NCBI GenBank assembly: GCA_030622135.1
Contig: JAUXGL010000027.1
Coordinates: 1 to 33,219, forward strand
Length of the DNA stretch: 33,219 bases
Origin: Deltaproteobacteria bacterium
GTDB taxonomy: Bacteria; Myxococcota; B64-G9
Reading direction: 5' to 3'
Shown: one piece after another, positions 15,617 through 24,002 of the stretch
Numbering within the stretch: position 1 is the stretch's first letter
Layout: the number at the start of each line of letters is the position of its first letter
Made by a program: the position numbers and the translations under genes
The notes under the pieces: generated by a model
The model's database searches: none
Seen by the model: only the letters and a program-made list of their open reading frames with translations
Told to the model about the DNA's origin: nothing

Positions 15617-17173
15617 CTAGAACACCCACCCGAGACCCAGGGCAGCGGAAAAGGTAATGTGCACGTTGTTATCCAAGTTGAAGAGCCGGACCGCTTCCCG
15701 CAAGGAGAAGGTGAGGAGCAACCTGCTTCCCAGGGGAACCTCGATACGGATAACCGGCACGATCCCGACTGCGAAGATATACTTTGTTTCCCTGGTCGTG
15801 ACTTGGTAGGCCGATTTGCCCATATACATATAGCCCTCCAGCCCGAGGCCGAAGACCAGGTTGACCGAGCCGAGATCAAGGGGATGGGATATTCCGGCTC
15901 CGAACCCAAAGACGTGGTTCAGATACAGTTCCGGGGCATCGCCGTACCTATCGACGAAGTCGGTATCCAAACCGACGTGGTGATAGGTCAGCTCGAGGAA
16001 CAGAGAAACCGATCGCCACTCGACGGAGCCTGTCGCCCGGACCCCAAAAAGACCTGAGTGGCCGTACGGGTCCCCCACGCCTCCCTCCAGTTCCAGGCGA
16101 AGCATCCAGCGCGAACTGGTTGGGCCTTCTCCCTTTCTGAGCAGGGTCAGGAGGGGTACCTCTTCCAGATCGATGCTGTCCAGGTCCGTGGTGGCGGCCT
16201 TCTCGAGAATCGCATGTCCCTCTTCAACTTTGCTCGATGTGGCAACTCGAATCCGGTAAGCACCTGAAGGAACCACCAGGACACCAGGACGGTCCAGGGA
16301 AACTTCGGCCTCAAGCTGGTTGGTTTGCAGGTTCAGCAGGTAGGCAATCCCCTCCCTCGGCTTGGATATTTGCAGCCTGGCGCCTCGGTACGAAGAGGAA
16401 CCAGGCTTGGTAAGGACGGTCGTATTGGTCCCGGCCAGGTCGAGCTTGAACGCGGGGTGCTGGGATCCGGTGGGGGATCCGGCGGTGGCGTAGACCGTCT
16501 TGTCATGGGCAAAGCTCACCACCTCCTCGACGGTGATTTTGCCGTCCCGGTTGCCGTCCGCCGCGCCGCGTAGCCCGGTCACCAGAAAGTGCGTGAAGAA
16601 AGACCCGGCCAGCCGATTGGATTCCAGGGCATCTTCTCCGGGAGCCGTCGAAGTGAGCACCACCTCCCCTTGGGAGGGAAGTGGTTGCGGGCGGAGGATC
16701 TTGGCCGATCCGACTCGCTGGACTCCCTTGAGTGTGACCGATCCGCTCCGGCAGCCGTCCAGTATGAAAATGCGCAAGGACGCTCCCGTGGCTCGACAGG
16801 ACTCGAACAGCTCTTTGAAAGTGAATCTCTCGGGTCCCAGGTGTATCGACTCGTCGTCCATGTGACCTGACAGGTAGATCACCACCGTGTCGCCCGGCTT
16901 CATCCTGCCGTCGGAGATCGTGTTCAACGCGGAGCGGACCTCCGACAAAGAGGGATCTGTCAGCAGCACGGAATCGGCAGCCTGGATCTCTCCCACATCG
17001 AGAAATACGCGCCGTATGCGCCGCGCATCGCGGTGGGTGAAGCGCAGCGGCGTCTCGGCGACGCCGCCGCGGTTGGCGGCGATGGCGATGATGTATCTCC
17101 GGGCGTTTGCCCGCTGCGGTAGCAGCAGCAAGGGAATCCACAGCATCAGGATGGCAGTGCGTAGCAGGTTCAT
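15617..17173 (-). CDS. Secreted caspase-like peptidase (C14) with C-terminal beta-barrel-like region
   Basis: The 518-residue product has a signal peptide (1-24, ending RANA) and a caspase-like domain (about 25-245) with catalytic His104 in YLSGHMDDES and Cys141 in FILDGCRSG. An EF-hand-type loop, D206-G-N-R-D-G-K-I-T-V-E-E217, is inside this domain. A beta-rich segment (about 265-345) leads to a C-terminal region (about 353-518) of alternating amphipathic strands (MLRLELEGG, VSLFLELTYH, LVFGLGLEGYMY, LLLTFSLREA). It ends in GLGWVF; a terminal Phe is typical of outer-membrane barrels. It may anchor in the outer membrane with the protease facing the periplasm, or be autotransporter-like. ATG 17173 is favoured over 17212 because of AAGGA and the signal peptide. 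It has its own ECF-type element. Confidence 0.88.
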   Translation of the reverse strand: MNLLRTAILMLWIPLLLLPQRANARRYIIAIAANRGGVAETPLRFTHRDARRIRRVFLDVGEIQAADSVLLTDPSLSEVRSALNTISDGRMKPGDTVVIYLSGHMDDESIHLGPERFTFKELFESCRATGASLRIFILDGCRSGSVTLKGVQRVGSAKILRPQPLPSQGEVVLTSTAPGEDALESNRLAGSFFTHFLVTGLRGAADGNRDGKITVEEVVSFAHDKTVYATAGSPTGSQHPAFKLDLAGTNTTVLTKPGSSSYRGARLQISKPREGIAYLLNLQTNQLEAEVSLDRPGVLVVPSGAYRIRVATSSKVEEGHAILEKAATTDLDSIDLEEVPLLTLLRKGEGPTSSRWMLRLELEGGVGDPYGHSGLFGVRATGSVEWRSVSLFLELTYHHVGLDTDFVDRYGDAPELYLNHVFGFGAGISHPLDLGSVNLVFGLGLEGYMYMGKSAYQVTTRETKYIFAVGIVPVIRIEVPLGSRLLLTFSLREAVRLFNLDNNVHITFSAALGLGWVF

Positions 17174-17201
17174 GAGACGCTTTCCTTGCAAGACCTTCTT
17201 A

Positions 17202-17233
17202 TTATGACACACCGGGCAGCCGTAGTGGGAACC
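17202..17233 (-). promoter_or_regulatory. ECF-type promoter element, caspase-like gene copy
   Basis: On the minus strand GGTTCCCACTACGGCTGCC leads to GTGTC at plus 17206-17210 with the same 18-nt spacing. GTGTC lies 32 nt before ATG 17173. It is the most diverged of the four copies but keeps all 16 invariant positions. Confidence 0.7.
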
Positions 17234-17270
17234 TGCGTCGTAGCGCCCTCCATATTGCCCTGGACCGCGC

Positions 17271-17299
17271 TTGACTGTTTCTGTCCGAATTGATAGGAG
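17271..17299 (+). promoter_or_regulatory. Possible promoter of the plus-strand envelope gene series
   Basis: TTGACT (17271-17276) is followed after 17 nt by TAGGAG (17294-17299). The -35 is good and the -10 poor. It is correctly placed in the divergent gap before the gene at 17345, but remains tentative. Confidence 0.25.
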
Positions 17300-17344
17300 A
17301 ATTGGCTTCGGGTACCATTTCCGTCGGGTGGTTTTGGAGATGCA

Positions 17345-19966
17345 TTGAAACTAACTTGTCCCGGTTGTCAGGCGGTTTACTCAATCGACGATGCCCTGAT
17401 TTCGACTCGGGGAGTGAAGGTCCAGTGCCCGGCCTGCGGGGAGGTTAGGGTGGTGGCGACGGGGGGAGCGGACGGTCCCGCCCCCGACTCGTGGGAGCAG
17501 ACCACCGAGCCTGCCGGCCTGATCCACCCTTCGCCGGGCGGTGTTTCCCCTCCGGAGACGCCCCGGCCGGAGTCCGAGTTGCAGGTGCCGTCCGGGCCTC
17601 TCACTTGGCCCGAGGCGGAACCGTACGACTCCTTGGCCGGACCCCAATTGACCGCTCCGGTTTCCCCGCCCACGCCGATGCCCCGCCCGGAGCCGCCCGA
17701 GCTGCCATCGACAAAGCCGGTGGAGCCGGCTCCCGGCAGTCAGCCGGCGGAGGATCGCTGCGAGCGGTGCGGTGGTGTGATTGCGACCGGGACCGGGATC
17801 GGCGGGTTGTGCGATCGTTGTCGCGGCATCGAGCAGGAGAGCGCCATTCGCCCGGGCGAGCGGGAGTGGCGGGTGCAGAAAACGGATGGAGTGATCCTGG
17901 GTCCGCTCACTCTGGACGAAGTGCGGGTGAAATTTCACCAGGGTGAAGTGGCCGCCACGGACCGGGTGGCCCGCGGCGAGGCCGATTTCCGATTGATCTC
18001 GAGTTACGCGGAGTTTGCCGGCTTCTTCCGGCGCCCGGGCGAAGTATTCGAGATGACCTTTAGGCACACGCCGTTGTCCCACCGGGGTCGCAACATCGCC
18101 ATACTCGTGGTGCTGGTTCTTTTGTTGGCTGGAGCGGGCGGGTGGTACCAGTGGAGCCGGAAGGCGGATTCCGGCGGCGCAGGCGATGAGTATGTTCGCA
18201 GAGACGTCCTGGAAATGTTTGCAAAGGAGATACCCATACCCACCGGCACGGCCGGTGACGCGGTGGCTTCCGGGCGGAAGTTCATGCTTCTCGACGATCG
18301 TTTGAGTTATCTGCAGGCGGACAAGGCCTTCAAGACCGCCATGCTGCTCGATCCGGACAACGCGGAGGCGTGCGCCGGCTGGGTGCAGAACCGCGCATTG
18401 CTGGATCGGCGCCGGGGCGATGTGGCCTCGCGCAAGACGGCCCTGGATCTGATCGACTACTTCTTGCGCAGGGAGACCGAGGATCCCCGGCTGCACCGGG
18501 CCAAGGCCTTCTTGTTGTTCAGCCTGGGGCGGAACGAAGAGGCCCGGGTGCATGCCCAGAAGGCGAAAGACCAGTTGGAAGATGACGCCGAAAGCCTACT
18601 CATCCTGGGCGCTACCTATATCGAGTCCAGCACCGATATGGCCGTGGGGATGATCAAGCAGGCGCTGGAAGCCGATGCCGGATTGAACGTGGCCTACCGG
18701 TTTCTGGGCGAGGCGGCCGTTCGCCAGGGGAAGTTCCACCGGGCCCTGGGTTACTTCCAGAACAGGCTGGAGAAGGATCCGGGAGAGTTCGAGACGCTGG
18801 CCGCTGCGGCCAAGGTGTACTCGGAGGTCGGGCAGTTCGGTAAGGCCGTCGACACCTACGAGATAATCCTGGCCGCTTCCCCGCATCGCGCGGAGGCACT
18901 GGTAGCCCTGGCCCGGTTGTATACCCAGATCCTGAAGAATCCCCGCAAAGCGCTGGCGGTGCTCGACGGGGCCCTGAAACCGGGTGACAAGTTGCCGGCT
19001 GGAGTTCGTGCCCAGGTGTTGACCGAGCACTCCATCGCGCACCGCCTCCTGGGAAACTCCAAAAAGGCCGCCGCCTCGGCCCAAAGTGCCGTCGAGGACG
19101 ATCCCATGTACACTCCCGCGCTTTACGCCCGGGCGGTGCGGGAGCACGGAGCCGGCCGGGTCGATCCCGGGCTTAGGCAATTGCGGGAGTTGCAGGTCCA
19201 TCTGGCTCAATCGTCCCGCCTGCGCGCCCGCATTGCCGAAATGGAGTCGCTGGTCCCCAACTTCCCGAAGGCGCAGGAAGAGTTTAAACGTGCCGTGGAG
19301 ATGGACCCCGCCGATCTGGACATCCATCTGATGATGGCGGTGTTCCATGCCTTTCTGGACAGCCCCACTCAGGCTTACGCCTGGCTGCGGAAGTCCATGG
19401 CCATCGATCCGTTCTTCGAGCAGGCCCACAGCCGGGTCACCGCCTTCTATGACGGTCCTGCTTTCTTGAAGATCACGGTTCAGCGGGCCATGCAGGCCGC
19501 CCGCAAGTACGACGAAGACGCGCTGATACAGGCCCTGTGCGGGATCGTCCTCTTGAGGGCCGGACATGCCGATCACGCCAAGAACCGGCTGCAGAAGGCG
19601 CTGGCCCTGGATTCGGAGTGCTTTCATGCCAATATGTACCTGGGTGTGTTGGCCCTGTCCCGGAGGAAGCCGGCCGCGGCGATTCAATATCTCGAGCGGG
19701 CGCATGAAACCGATAGCCTTCATGCCATGGTCACGAAACTGTTGGGCCGGGCATACATGCGGAAGGGAAAACTGAAGAGGGCGGCCCAGATATTCAAGAC
19801 TGTCCTCGACACCGCTCCCGGAGATCTCGGGGCCCGCTTGGGGCTCGGGGAGGTGTACCTGAAGATCGGGAAGAAGGGCCAGGCGGCCCGATTGCTCTTG
19901 AAGGTATACCAGGGAGACGAAGATAACTTGTGGGTGAAAAGGTTGTTGTTTCAGTTGGGGCACTAA
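17345..19966 (+). CDS. Zinc-ribbon / GYF-like / TPR membrane protein
   Basis: This 873-residue protein starts with an MJ0042-type zinc ribbon (C5-x2-C8 and C28-x2-C31), then a Pro-rich linker, a second Cys pair set (CERCGG...CDRCRG, about 138-160), a GYF_2-like domain (about 175-230, GVILGPLTLDEVRVKFHQGEV), one transmembrane helix (about 250-268), and many TPR units to the C-terminus. The zinc-ribbon, GYF and membrane-helix order is that of the N-terminal half of the myxobacterial gliding-motility protein GltJ/AgmX; here TPRs replace its periplasmic part. It probably links a cytoplasmic partner to a periplasmic scaffold. The start is TTG 17345: GGAG lies 5 nt upstream and the zinc ribbon begins at residue 4. 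purD follows 31 nt later. Confidence 0.85.
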   Translation: MKLTCPGCQAVYSIDDALISTRGVKVQCPACGEVRVVATGGADGPAPDSWEQTTEPAGLIHPSPGGVSPPETPRPESELQVPSGPLTWPEAEPYDSLAGPQLTAPVSPPTPMPRPEPPELPSTKPVEPAPGSQPAEDRCERCGGVIATGTGIGGLCDRCRGIEQESAIRPGEREWRVQKTDGVILGPLTLDEVRVKFHQGEVAATDRVARGEADFRLISSYAEFAGFFRRPGEVFEMTFRHTPLSHRGRNIAILVVLVLLLAGAGGWYQWSRKADSGGAGDEYVRRDVLEMFAKEIPIPTGTAGDAVASGRKFMLLDDRLSYLQADKAFKTAMLLDPDNAEACAGWVQNRALLDRRRGDVASRKTALDLIDYFLRRETEDPRLHRAKAFLLFSLGRNEEARVHAQKAKDQLEDDAESLLILGATYIESSTDMAVGMIKQALEADAGLNVAYRFLGEAAVRQGKFHRALGYFQNRLEKDPGEFETLAAAAKVYSEVGQFGKAVDTYEIILAASPHRAEALVALARLYTQILKNPRKALAVLDGALKPGDKLPAGVRAQVLTEHSIAHRLLGNSKKAAASAQSAVEDDPMYTPALYARAVREHGAGRVDPGLRQLRELQVHLAQSSRLRARIAEMESLVPNFPKAQEEFKRAVEMDPADLDIHLMMAVFHAFLDSPTQAYAWLRKSMAIDPFFEQAHSRVTAFYDGPAFLKITVQRAMQAARKYDEDALIQALCGIVLLRAGHADHAKNRLQKALALDSECFHANMYLGVLALSRRKPAAAIQYLERAHETDSLHAMVTKLLGRAYMRKGKLKRAAQIFKTVLDTAPGDLGARLGLGEVYLKIGKKGQAARLLLKVYQGDEDNLWVKRLLFQLGH

Positions 19967-19997
19967 ACTGGGCTCCCTCGAACTGCGGAGGTGGTTT

Positions 19998-21281
19998 ATG
20001 CGGGTTTTGTTGATTGGAGGAGGGGGAAGAGAGCATGCGTTGGCCTGGAAGATTGCACAGAGCCCCCAAGTGGAGGAGTTGATCTGTGCGCCCGGCAACG
20101 CGGGGATTGCCGGGGAACCGAAGACGACCTGCGTGCCCGTGGGGGGCGAGGATCTTTTGGGCCTCATGACCCTGGCCCGGGAGCGGAAGCCCGACCTGGT
20201 GGTGGTGGGGCCGGAGGCCCCGCTGGTTATGGGGATTGTTGAGAAGATGAGCGAGTTGGGCGTTTTGGTGGTGGGTCCCCGGCGGGAAGCGGCCATGCTG
20301 GAGGGCAGCAAGGTTTTCGCCAAGCAGGTGATGAAGCGTCACGGCATTCCCACCGCCGAGTTCGAGGTGTTCGACGACGCCAACCGGGCGATTGAATACG
20401 CCCGTTCCCTGGGGCGCTCTGTGGTGAAGGCGGACGGGTTGGCCGCCGGGAAGGGAGTGCTCATCTGCGAGAACCCGCAGGAGGCCGAGCGGGCCATCTC
20501 CAGGGTGATGGTGGACCGGGCCTTTGGAGAAGAGGCCGGGCGCCGTGCGGTGGTGGAGGCCTTGCTGGAAGGAGAAGAGGCCTCCTGCATCGCCTTGACC
20601 GACGGGGAGGAGATTTTGCTCTTGGCTTCGTCGCAGGACCACAAGCGGGCACAAGACTGTGATCGCGGCCTGAACACGGGCGGCATGGGGGCTTACTCTC
20701 CCGCGCCGGTGTTGGATGAGGACATGCAGGCGCAGGTGCGGGACAACATCTTGAAGCCGATCGTCTCGGGAATGGCCCAGGAGGGCATTCTGTTCAGGGG
20801 GATCTTGTATGCCGGCCTGATGATGACCCGAGAAGGACCCCAGGTGCTCGAGTTCAACGTTCGCTTTGGCGATCCCGAAACCCAGCCTCTGCTGGCTCGC
20901 CTGCGCTCCGATCTGGTTCCGGCCTTGACGGCATCCGCCGCGGGAGGCCTGTCCAAGGTGAAGCTCGAGTGGGATCCGCGGCCGAGCGTGTGCGTGGTCA
21001 TGGCCGCCGGCGGGTATCCGCAGGCCTATCGGACGGGGAAGGTCATCACCGGGTTGGACCAGGCCGCTCGGATGGATGACGTGGTGGTGTTCCACGCCGG
21101 TACCAAGAAAGAAGGCGAGGCCGTGGTGACCTCCGGAGGACGGGTGTTGGGGGTGACCGCCCTGGGGAAGGATATTCGCGGCGCGGTGGACCGGGCCTAT
21201 CAGGCGGTGGAGGTCATCCGCTTCGACCAGGCGCATTACCGCAAAGACATTGCCAACCGCGCGCTTCAACGCGCTAAATAA
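19998..21281 (+). CDS. purD: Phosphoribosylamine-glycine ligase
   Basis: This ATP-grasp enzyme joins phosphoribosylamine and glycine to make GAR, the second step of purine synthesis, in the cytoplasm. The 427-residue length is normal. Diagnostic motifs are the N-terminal LLIGGGGREHALAWK, VVVGPEAPL, the ATP-grasp KADGLAAGKGV, GEEASCIALTDG, the family signature LNTGGMGAYSPAP, and the metal-site FNVRFGDPETQPLL. GGAGG lies about 7 nt before the ATG. purE follows after 17 nt, so the two purine genes are co-transcribed and sit inside an otherwise envelope-related gene series. Confidence 0.98.
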   Translation: MRVLLIGGGGREHALAWKIAQSPQVEELICAPGNAGIAGEPKTTCVPVGGEDLLGLMTLARERKPDLVVVGPEAPLVMGIVEKMSELGVLVVGPRREAAMLEGSKVFAKQVMKRHGIPTAEFEVFDDANRAIEYARSLGRSVVKADGLAAGKGVLICENPQEAERAISRVMVDRAFGEEAGRRAVVEALLEGEEASCIALTDGEEILLLASSQDHKRAQDCDRGLNTGGMGAYSPAPVLDEDMQAQVRDNILKPIVSGMAQEGILFRGILYAGLMMTREGPQVLEFNVRFGDPETQPLLARLRSDLVPALTASAAGGLSKVKLEWDPRPSVCVVMAAGGYPQAYRTGKVITGLDQAARMDDVVVFHAGTKKEGEAVVTSGGRVLGVTALGKDIRGAVDRAYQAVEVIRFDQAHYRKDIANRALQRAK

Positions 21282-21298
21282 ACCGAGGTCAGAAAACC

Positions 21299-21799
21299 AT
21301 GAGCTCTAAAAAAGTACTTATCCTGATGGGATCCGACAGCGACGCCAAGGTAATGGAGGCGGCGGCCCTGGCCCTGGACCGCTTCGAGATCGCATACGAG
21401 ATGCATATTGCCTCGGCGCACCGCACGCCGGACAAGGTGCGGAAGCTCGCCCGCGAAGCCCGGGCGAACGGATTCGGCGTCGTCATCGCCGGCGCCGGCA
21501 TGTCCGCTCACCTCGGCGGGGTGGTCGCCGCCAACACTACGCTTCCGGTCATCGGCGTTCCCATGGCCGCCGGGGCGCTTCAGGGCGTGGACGCCTTGCT
21601 GTCCACCTCGCAGATGCCCCGGGGAATTCCGGTCGCCACCATGGCGGTGGGGCCTGCCGGAGCCTACAACGCCGGCCTGCTGTCCGCGGCCATCCTGGCC
21701 ACCGGTGACGAGGCCTTGTTTGAAAAACTCGAAGCCTTCCGCCGGGAGATGGCCGAGAAGGTCGAGGAGAAAGACGCCGCCCTGCAACGGCGATCGTAA
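21299..21799 (+). CDS. purE: N5-carboxyaminoimidazole ribonucleotide mutase
   Basis: PurE converts N5-CAIR to CAIR in purine synthesis. The 166-residue length and motifs are those of class I (bacterial) PurE: LMGSDSDAKVMEAA (phosphate binding), HIASAHRTPDKV with the catalytic His, and VIAGAGMSAHLGGVVAA. Class I enzymes need PurK to supply N5-CAIR; purK is not in this window. Its stop lies 5 nt before the GTG of the LptF-like gene, suggesting coupled transcription. Confidence 0.97.
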   Translation: MSSKKVLILMGSDSDAKVMEAAALALDRFEIAYEMHIASAHRTPDKVRKLAREARANGFGVVIAGAGMSAHLGGVVAANTTLPVIGVPMAAGALQGVDALLSTSQMPRGIPVATMAVGPAGAYNAGLLSAAILATGDEALFEKLEAFRREMAEKVEEKDAALQRRS

Positions 21800-21804
21800 T
21801 CACG

Positions 21805-22905
21805 GTGATCCTGCACCGCTACATCCTGCGCCAGATTCTCCTGCCCGCCATCTTCTCCTTTGTGTCCCTGAACCTGCTTTTCATGGTGGTACAGCTCTTG
21901 AAGGTGGCCGAGTTGGCGGCCGGGGCCGGATTGGGCCTGTTCGATCTGCTCCGTGTGTCAGTGCTGTTTTTGCCCAGCTTTTGCGTTCTCACCATTCCCA
22001 TCTCCGTGCTCACCGGTGTTCTCCTGGGATTCGGACGCATGGCATCCGACGGGGAGCTGATCGGCCTCGCGGGGGCGGGAATATCCGCCCGGCGCGTTGC
22101 GGTTTCCCCTCTATTATTAGGCCTGATTGCCGCGGGACTCGCGGTCGTGGTCGCCAACCTGGCGGTTCCCGGTTCCACCGCGGCTCTCCACCGGGCCTTC
22201 GTCGACATGGGCAAGCGGCAGGTCGCCGCCAGTTTGAACCCGGGTAAATTCTACGAAGAGATTCCCCGGATGGTTCTGTACCCGAAAGAGGCCACACCGG
22301 AGGAGGGCGTCTATGCCGGTTTTTTGGCCTTCGATCGCCGGCCGGATCGCGCTCGTCATCTGGTGGTGGCACGCCGGGCGAGGATTTTGCCGCGGGAGAC
22401 CGGGAATTTCCTGATGCTCAATTTCGAGGACGGCGAGGTCCACGCGAAAGGGCGGAGAGGCGTGTATTCGGTCGCCCGGTTTCGGAGGGCCGATATCAAC
22501 ATCGACATCGAGAAGCTGGTCGTCGATCACACCCGTTTCCTGCCGGTCATGGAACAAATGTCGCTTGGGGAGTTGCGCGCGGCGTCGGAGGATCCAACCC
22601 GGACGCGCCGGACGCGGAACCTGAGTGCCTCCGCCTGGCACCGGCGCTTCGCTTTCCCCCTGGCGTCCCTGGCGTTCGCGTTGTTGGGCTGCGCATTGGG
22701 CCTGACCGGCCGGTTGCGGGGAAGGCGCCGGACCCTGGTGGCCTCGGTGGTGGTGGTGGCCGCTTACTACCTGCTCATGCGGTTGGGTGACGCCGTGGTG
22801 GACAAGGGTTGGCTGGGGCCGGCCCCGGCGGCCTGGCTTCCGGATTTCTTGGTGTTGGCGATGGGATTATGGTGGATGGTCCGGAGGGAAAGGAGGCCGG
22901 GGTGA
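21805..22905 (+). CDS. lptF: LptF-like LPS export permease
   Basis: This 366-residue protein has the LptF/LptG (YjgP/YjgQ) plan: three N-terminal membrane helices (about 8-35, 48-72, 95-118), a periplasmic beta-jellyroll region (about 120-275, GKFYEEIPRMVLYPKE, NFLMLNFEDGEVH), and three C-terminal helices (about 285-360, RRFAFPLASLAFALLGCALG). With LptG and the LptB ATPase it would extract LPS from the inner membrane. The NPGKFYEEI motif and the position ahead of its partner favour LptF. The start is GTG 21805 with no clear Shine-Dalgarno sequence, 5 nt after purE. Its stop overlaps the next start (GTGA). lptB, lptA and lptC are not here. Confidence 0.88.
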   Translation: MILHRYILRQILLPAIFSFVSLNLLFMVVQLLKVAELAAGAGLGLFDLLRVSVLFLPSFCVLTIPISVLTGVLLGFGRMASDGELIGLAGAGISARRVAVSPLLLGLIAAGLAVVVANLAVPGSTAALHRAFVDMGKRQVAASLNPGKFYEEIPRMVLYPKEATPEEGVYAGFLAFDRRPDRARHLVVARRARILPRETGNFLMLNFEDGEVHAKGRRGVYSVARFRRADINIDIEKLVVDHTRFLPVMEQMSLGELRAASEDPTRTRRTRNLSASAWHRRFAFPLASLAFALLGCALGLTGRLRGRRRTLVASVVVVAAYYLLMRLGDAVVDKGWLGPAPAAWLPDFLVLAMGLWWMVRRERRPG

Positions 22906-24002
22906 TATTGGACCGGATGCTTTTTTTCCTTCAGGGCCGGATGTTGTTGGCGGTGCTGGCGGTCCTGCTGGTTTTGGGGCTTACCATCGACTTCTTCGAG
23001 TCGGCCCGGTATCTCTTTTCGGTCGAAGGCACGGCCGGTGACGTCTTTTTGTTCTACCTGTGCAAGATCCCCTTACTTATGCATATGCTTCTGCCCATCT
23101 CCCTGGTGATCGGCAGCTGCATTTGCTTTGCGGTCCTGGGGCGCAGTTTGCAACTACGCGCATTCGCCGCCGCGGGGATCGGGCCGCTGCGGCTGGCGGC
23201 GCCGACCACGGCACTGGCCGTGCTGGTGGTAGGAGCCACATTTTTGCTGGCCGAGTTCGTGGTGCCGCCCGCCCTGGATCGGAGCGAGAAGCTCATGCTG
23301 GAGAGTTTCAAGGAGATCGATCAGACCTGGCGCTTCTACCGGAAGCATTACTGGTACCAGGGCGAGGCAGACCGCCTCTTCCGCATTTCCCAGGTCGAGC
23401 GGCAGGGTCGCCGGCTGCGGGGTGTGATGTTGCTCGAGATGGACCCGGATTTTCACGTCCGGGTACGTTCCGATATCGGCCGGGTTCTCTGGAAAGGCGA
23501 TCACTGGGTGGGCCAGGGCATTCAGGAGCGCGCGTTCGAGGATGGCTGGCTGATCTCGTTGCGTTCGATTCAACAGAAGCGGCTCACCTGGCCCGAGCGG
23601 CCCGGTCGGTTTAGGGATCTGCGCGGTCGCCCCAAGCAGAAGTCCTTGTCCGAACTTTCGCTGGCCATGGATGAGCTCGAGCGCCGGGGGCTTCCCGCGG
23701 CCAGATATCGAATGGAGTACCACAACCGGTTTGCCTATCCGCTTTTGGGATTCGCCCTGATTCTGCTGGCCCTGTCGTGGCTTTGCGATCCGTCGCGGCG
23801 GCGGACGCTGGCGGGCGCGTTGATCGAGGCGACCGGACTGATTTTCGGGGCATACTTCCTGGTCATGATGGCGACCGCTGCCGTGACTGGAGGTGCCGTA
23901 TCCGTGGCGTTTGGTTCGTGGTCCCCCGTAGTAATGGTTCTAGTCGTTGCCCTGCTCGGCTGGACGATCTGTCTGAAACCCAGACGATCGGGGAATCCAT
24001 GA
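22902..24002 (+). CDS. lptG: LptG-like LPS export permease
   Basis: This 366-residue protein has the same six-helix plan: helices at about 12-33, 45-80 and 95-118, a periplasmic domain with YWYQGEADRLFRISQV (a typical LptG segment), and C-terminal helices starting at EYHNRFAYPLLGFALILLAL. It is the second half of the LptFG permease. I chose GTG 22902 and not the earlier in-frame ATG at 22809 because AGGAGG lies 5 nt upstream, the hydrophobic domain starts at once, and the start then overlaps the LptF stop by 4 nt. Its own stop overlaps the next ATG (ATGA). Confidence 0.88.
   Translation: MILDRMLFFLQGRMLLAVLAVLLVLGLTIDFFESARYLFSVEGTAGDVFLFYLCKIPLLMHMLLPISLVIGSCICFAVLGRSLQLRAFAAAGIGPLRLAAPTTALAVLVVGATFLLAEFVVPPALDRSEKLMLESFKEIDQTWRFYRKHYWYQGEADRLFRISQVERQGRRLRGVMLLEMDPDFHVRVRSDIGRVLWKGDHWVGQGIQERAFEDGWLISLRSIQQKRLTWPERPGRFRDLRGRPKQKSLSELSLAMDELERRGLPAARYRMEYHNRFAYPLLGFALILLALSWLCDPSRRRTLAGALIEATGLIFGAYFLVMMATAAVTGGAVSVAFGSWSPVVMVLVVALLGWTICLKPRRSGNP

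Noticed and set aside
18596-20323. 575-codon minus-strand frame across the TPR-purD junction
   Set aside because: It is antisense to two well-supported genes, with low-complexity composition and no recognisable family.
19794-21269. 491-codon minus-strand frame opposite purD
   Set aside because: purD is certain by its motifs, and the antisense frame is His/Gly/Gln-rich shadow sequence.
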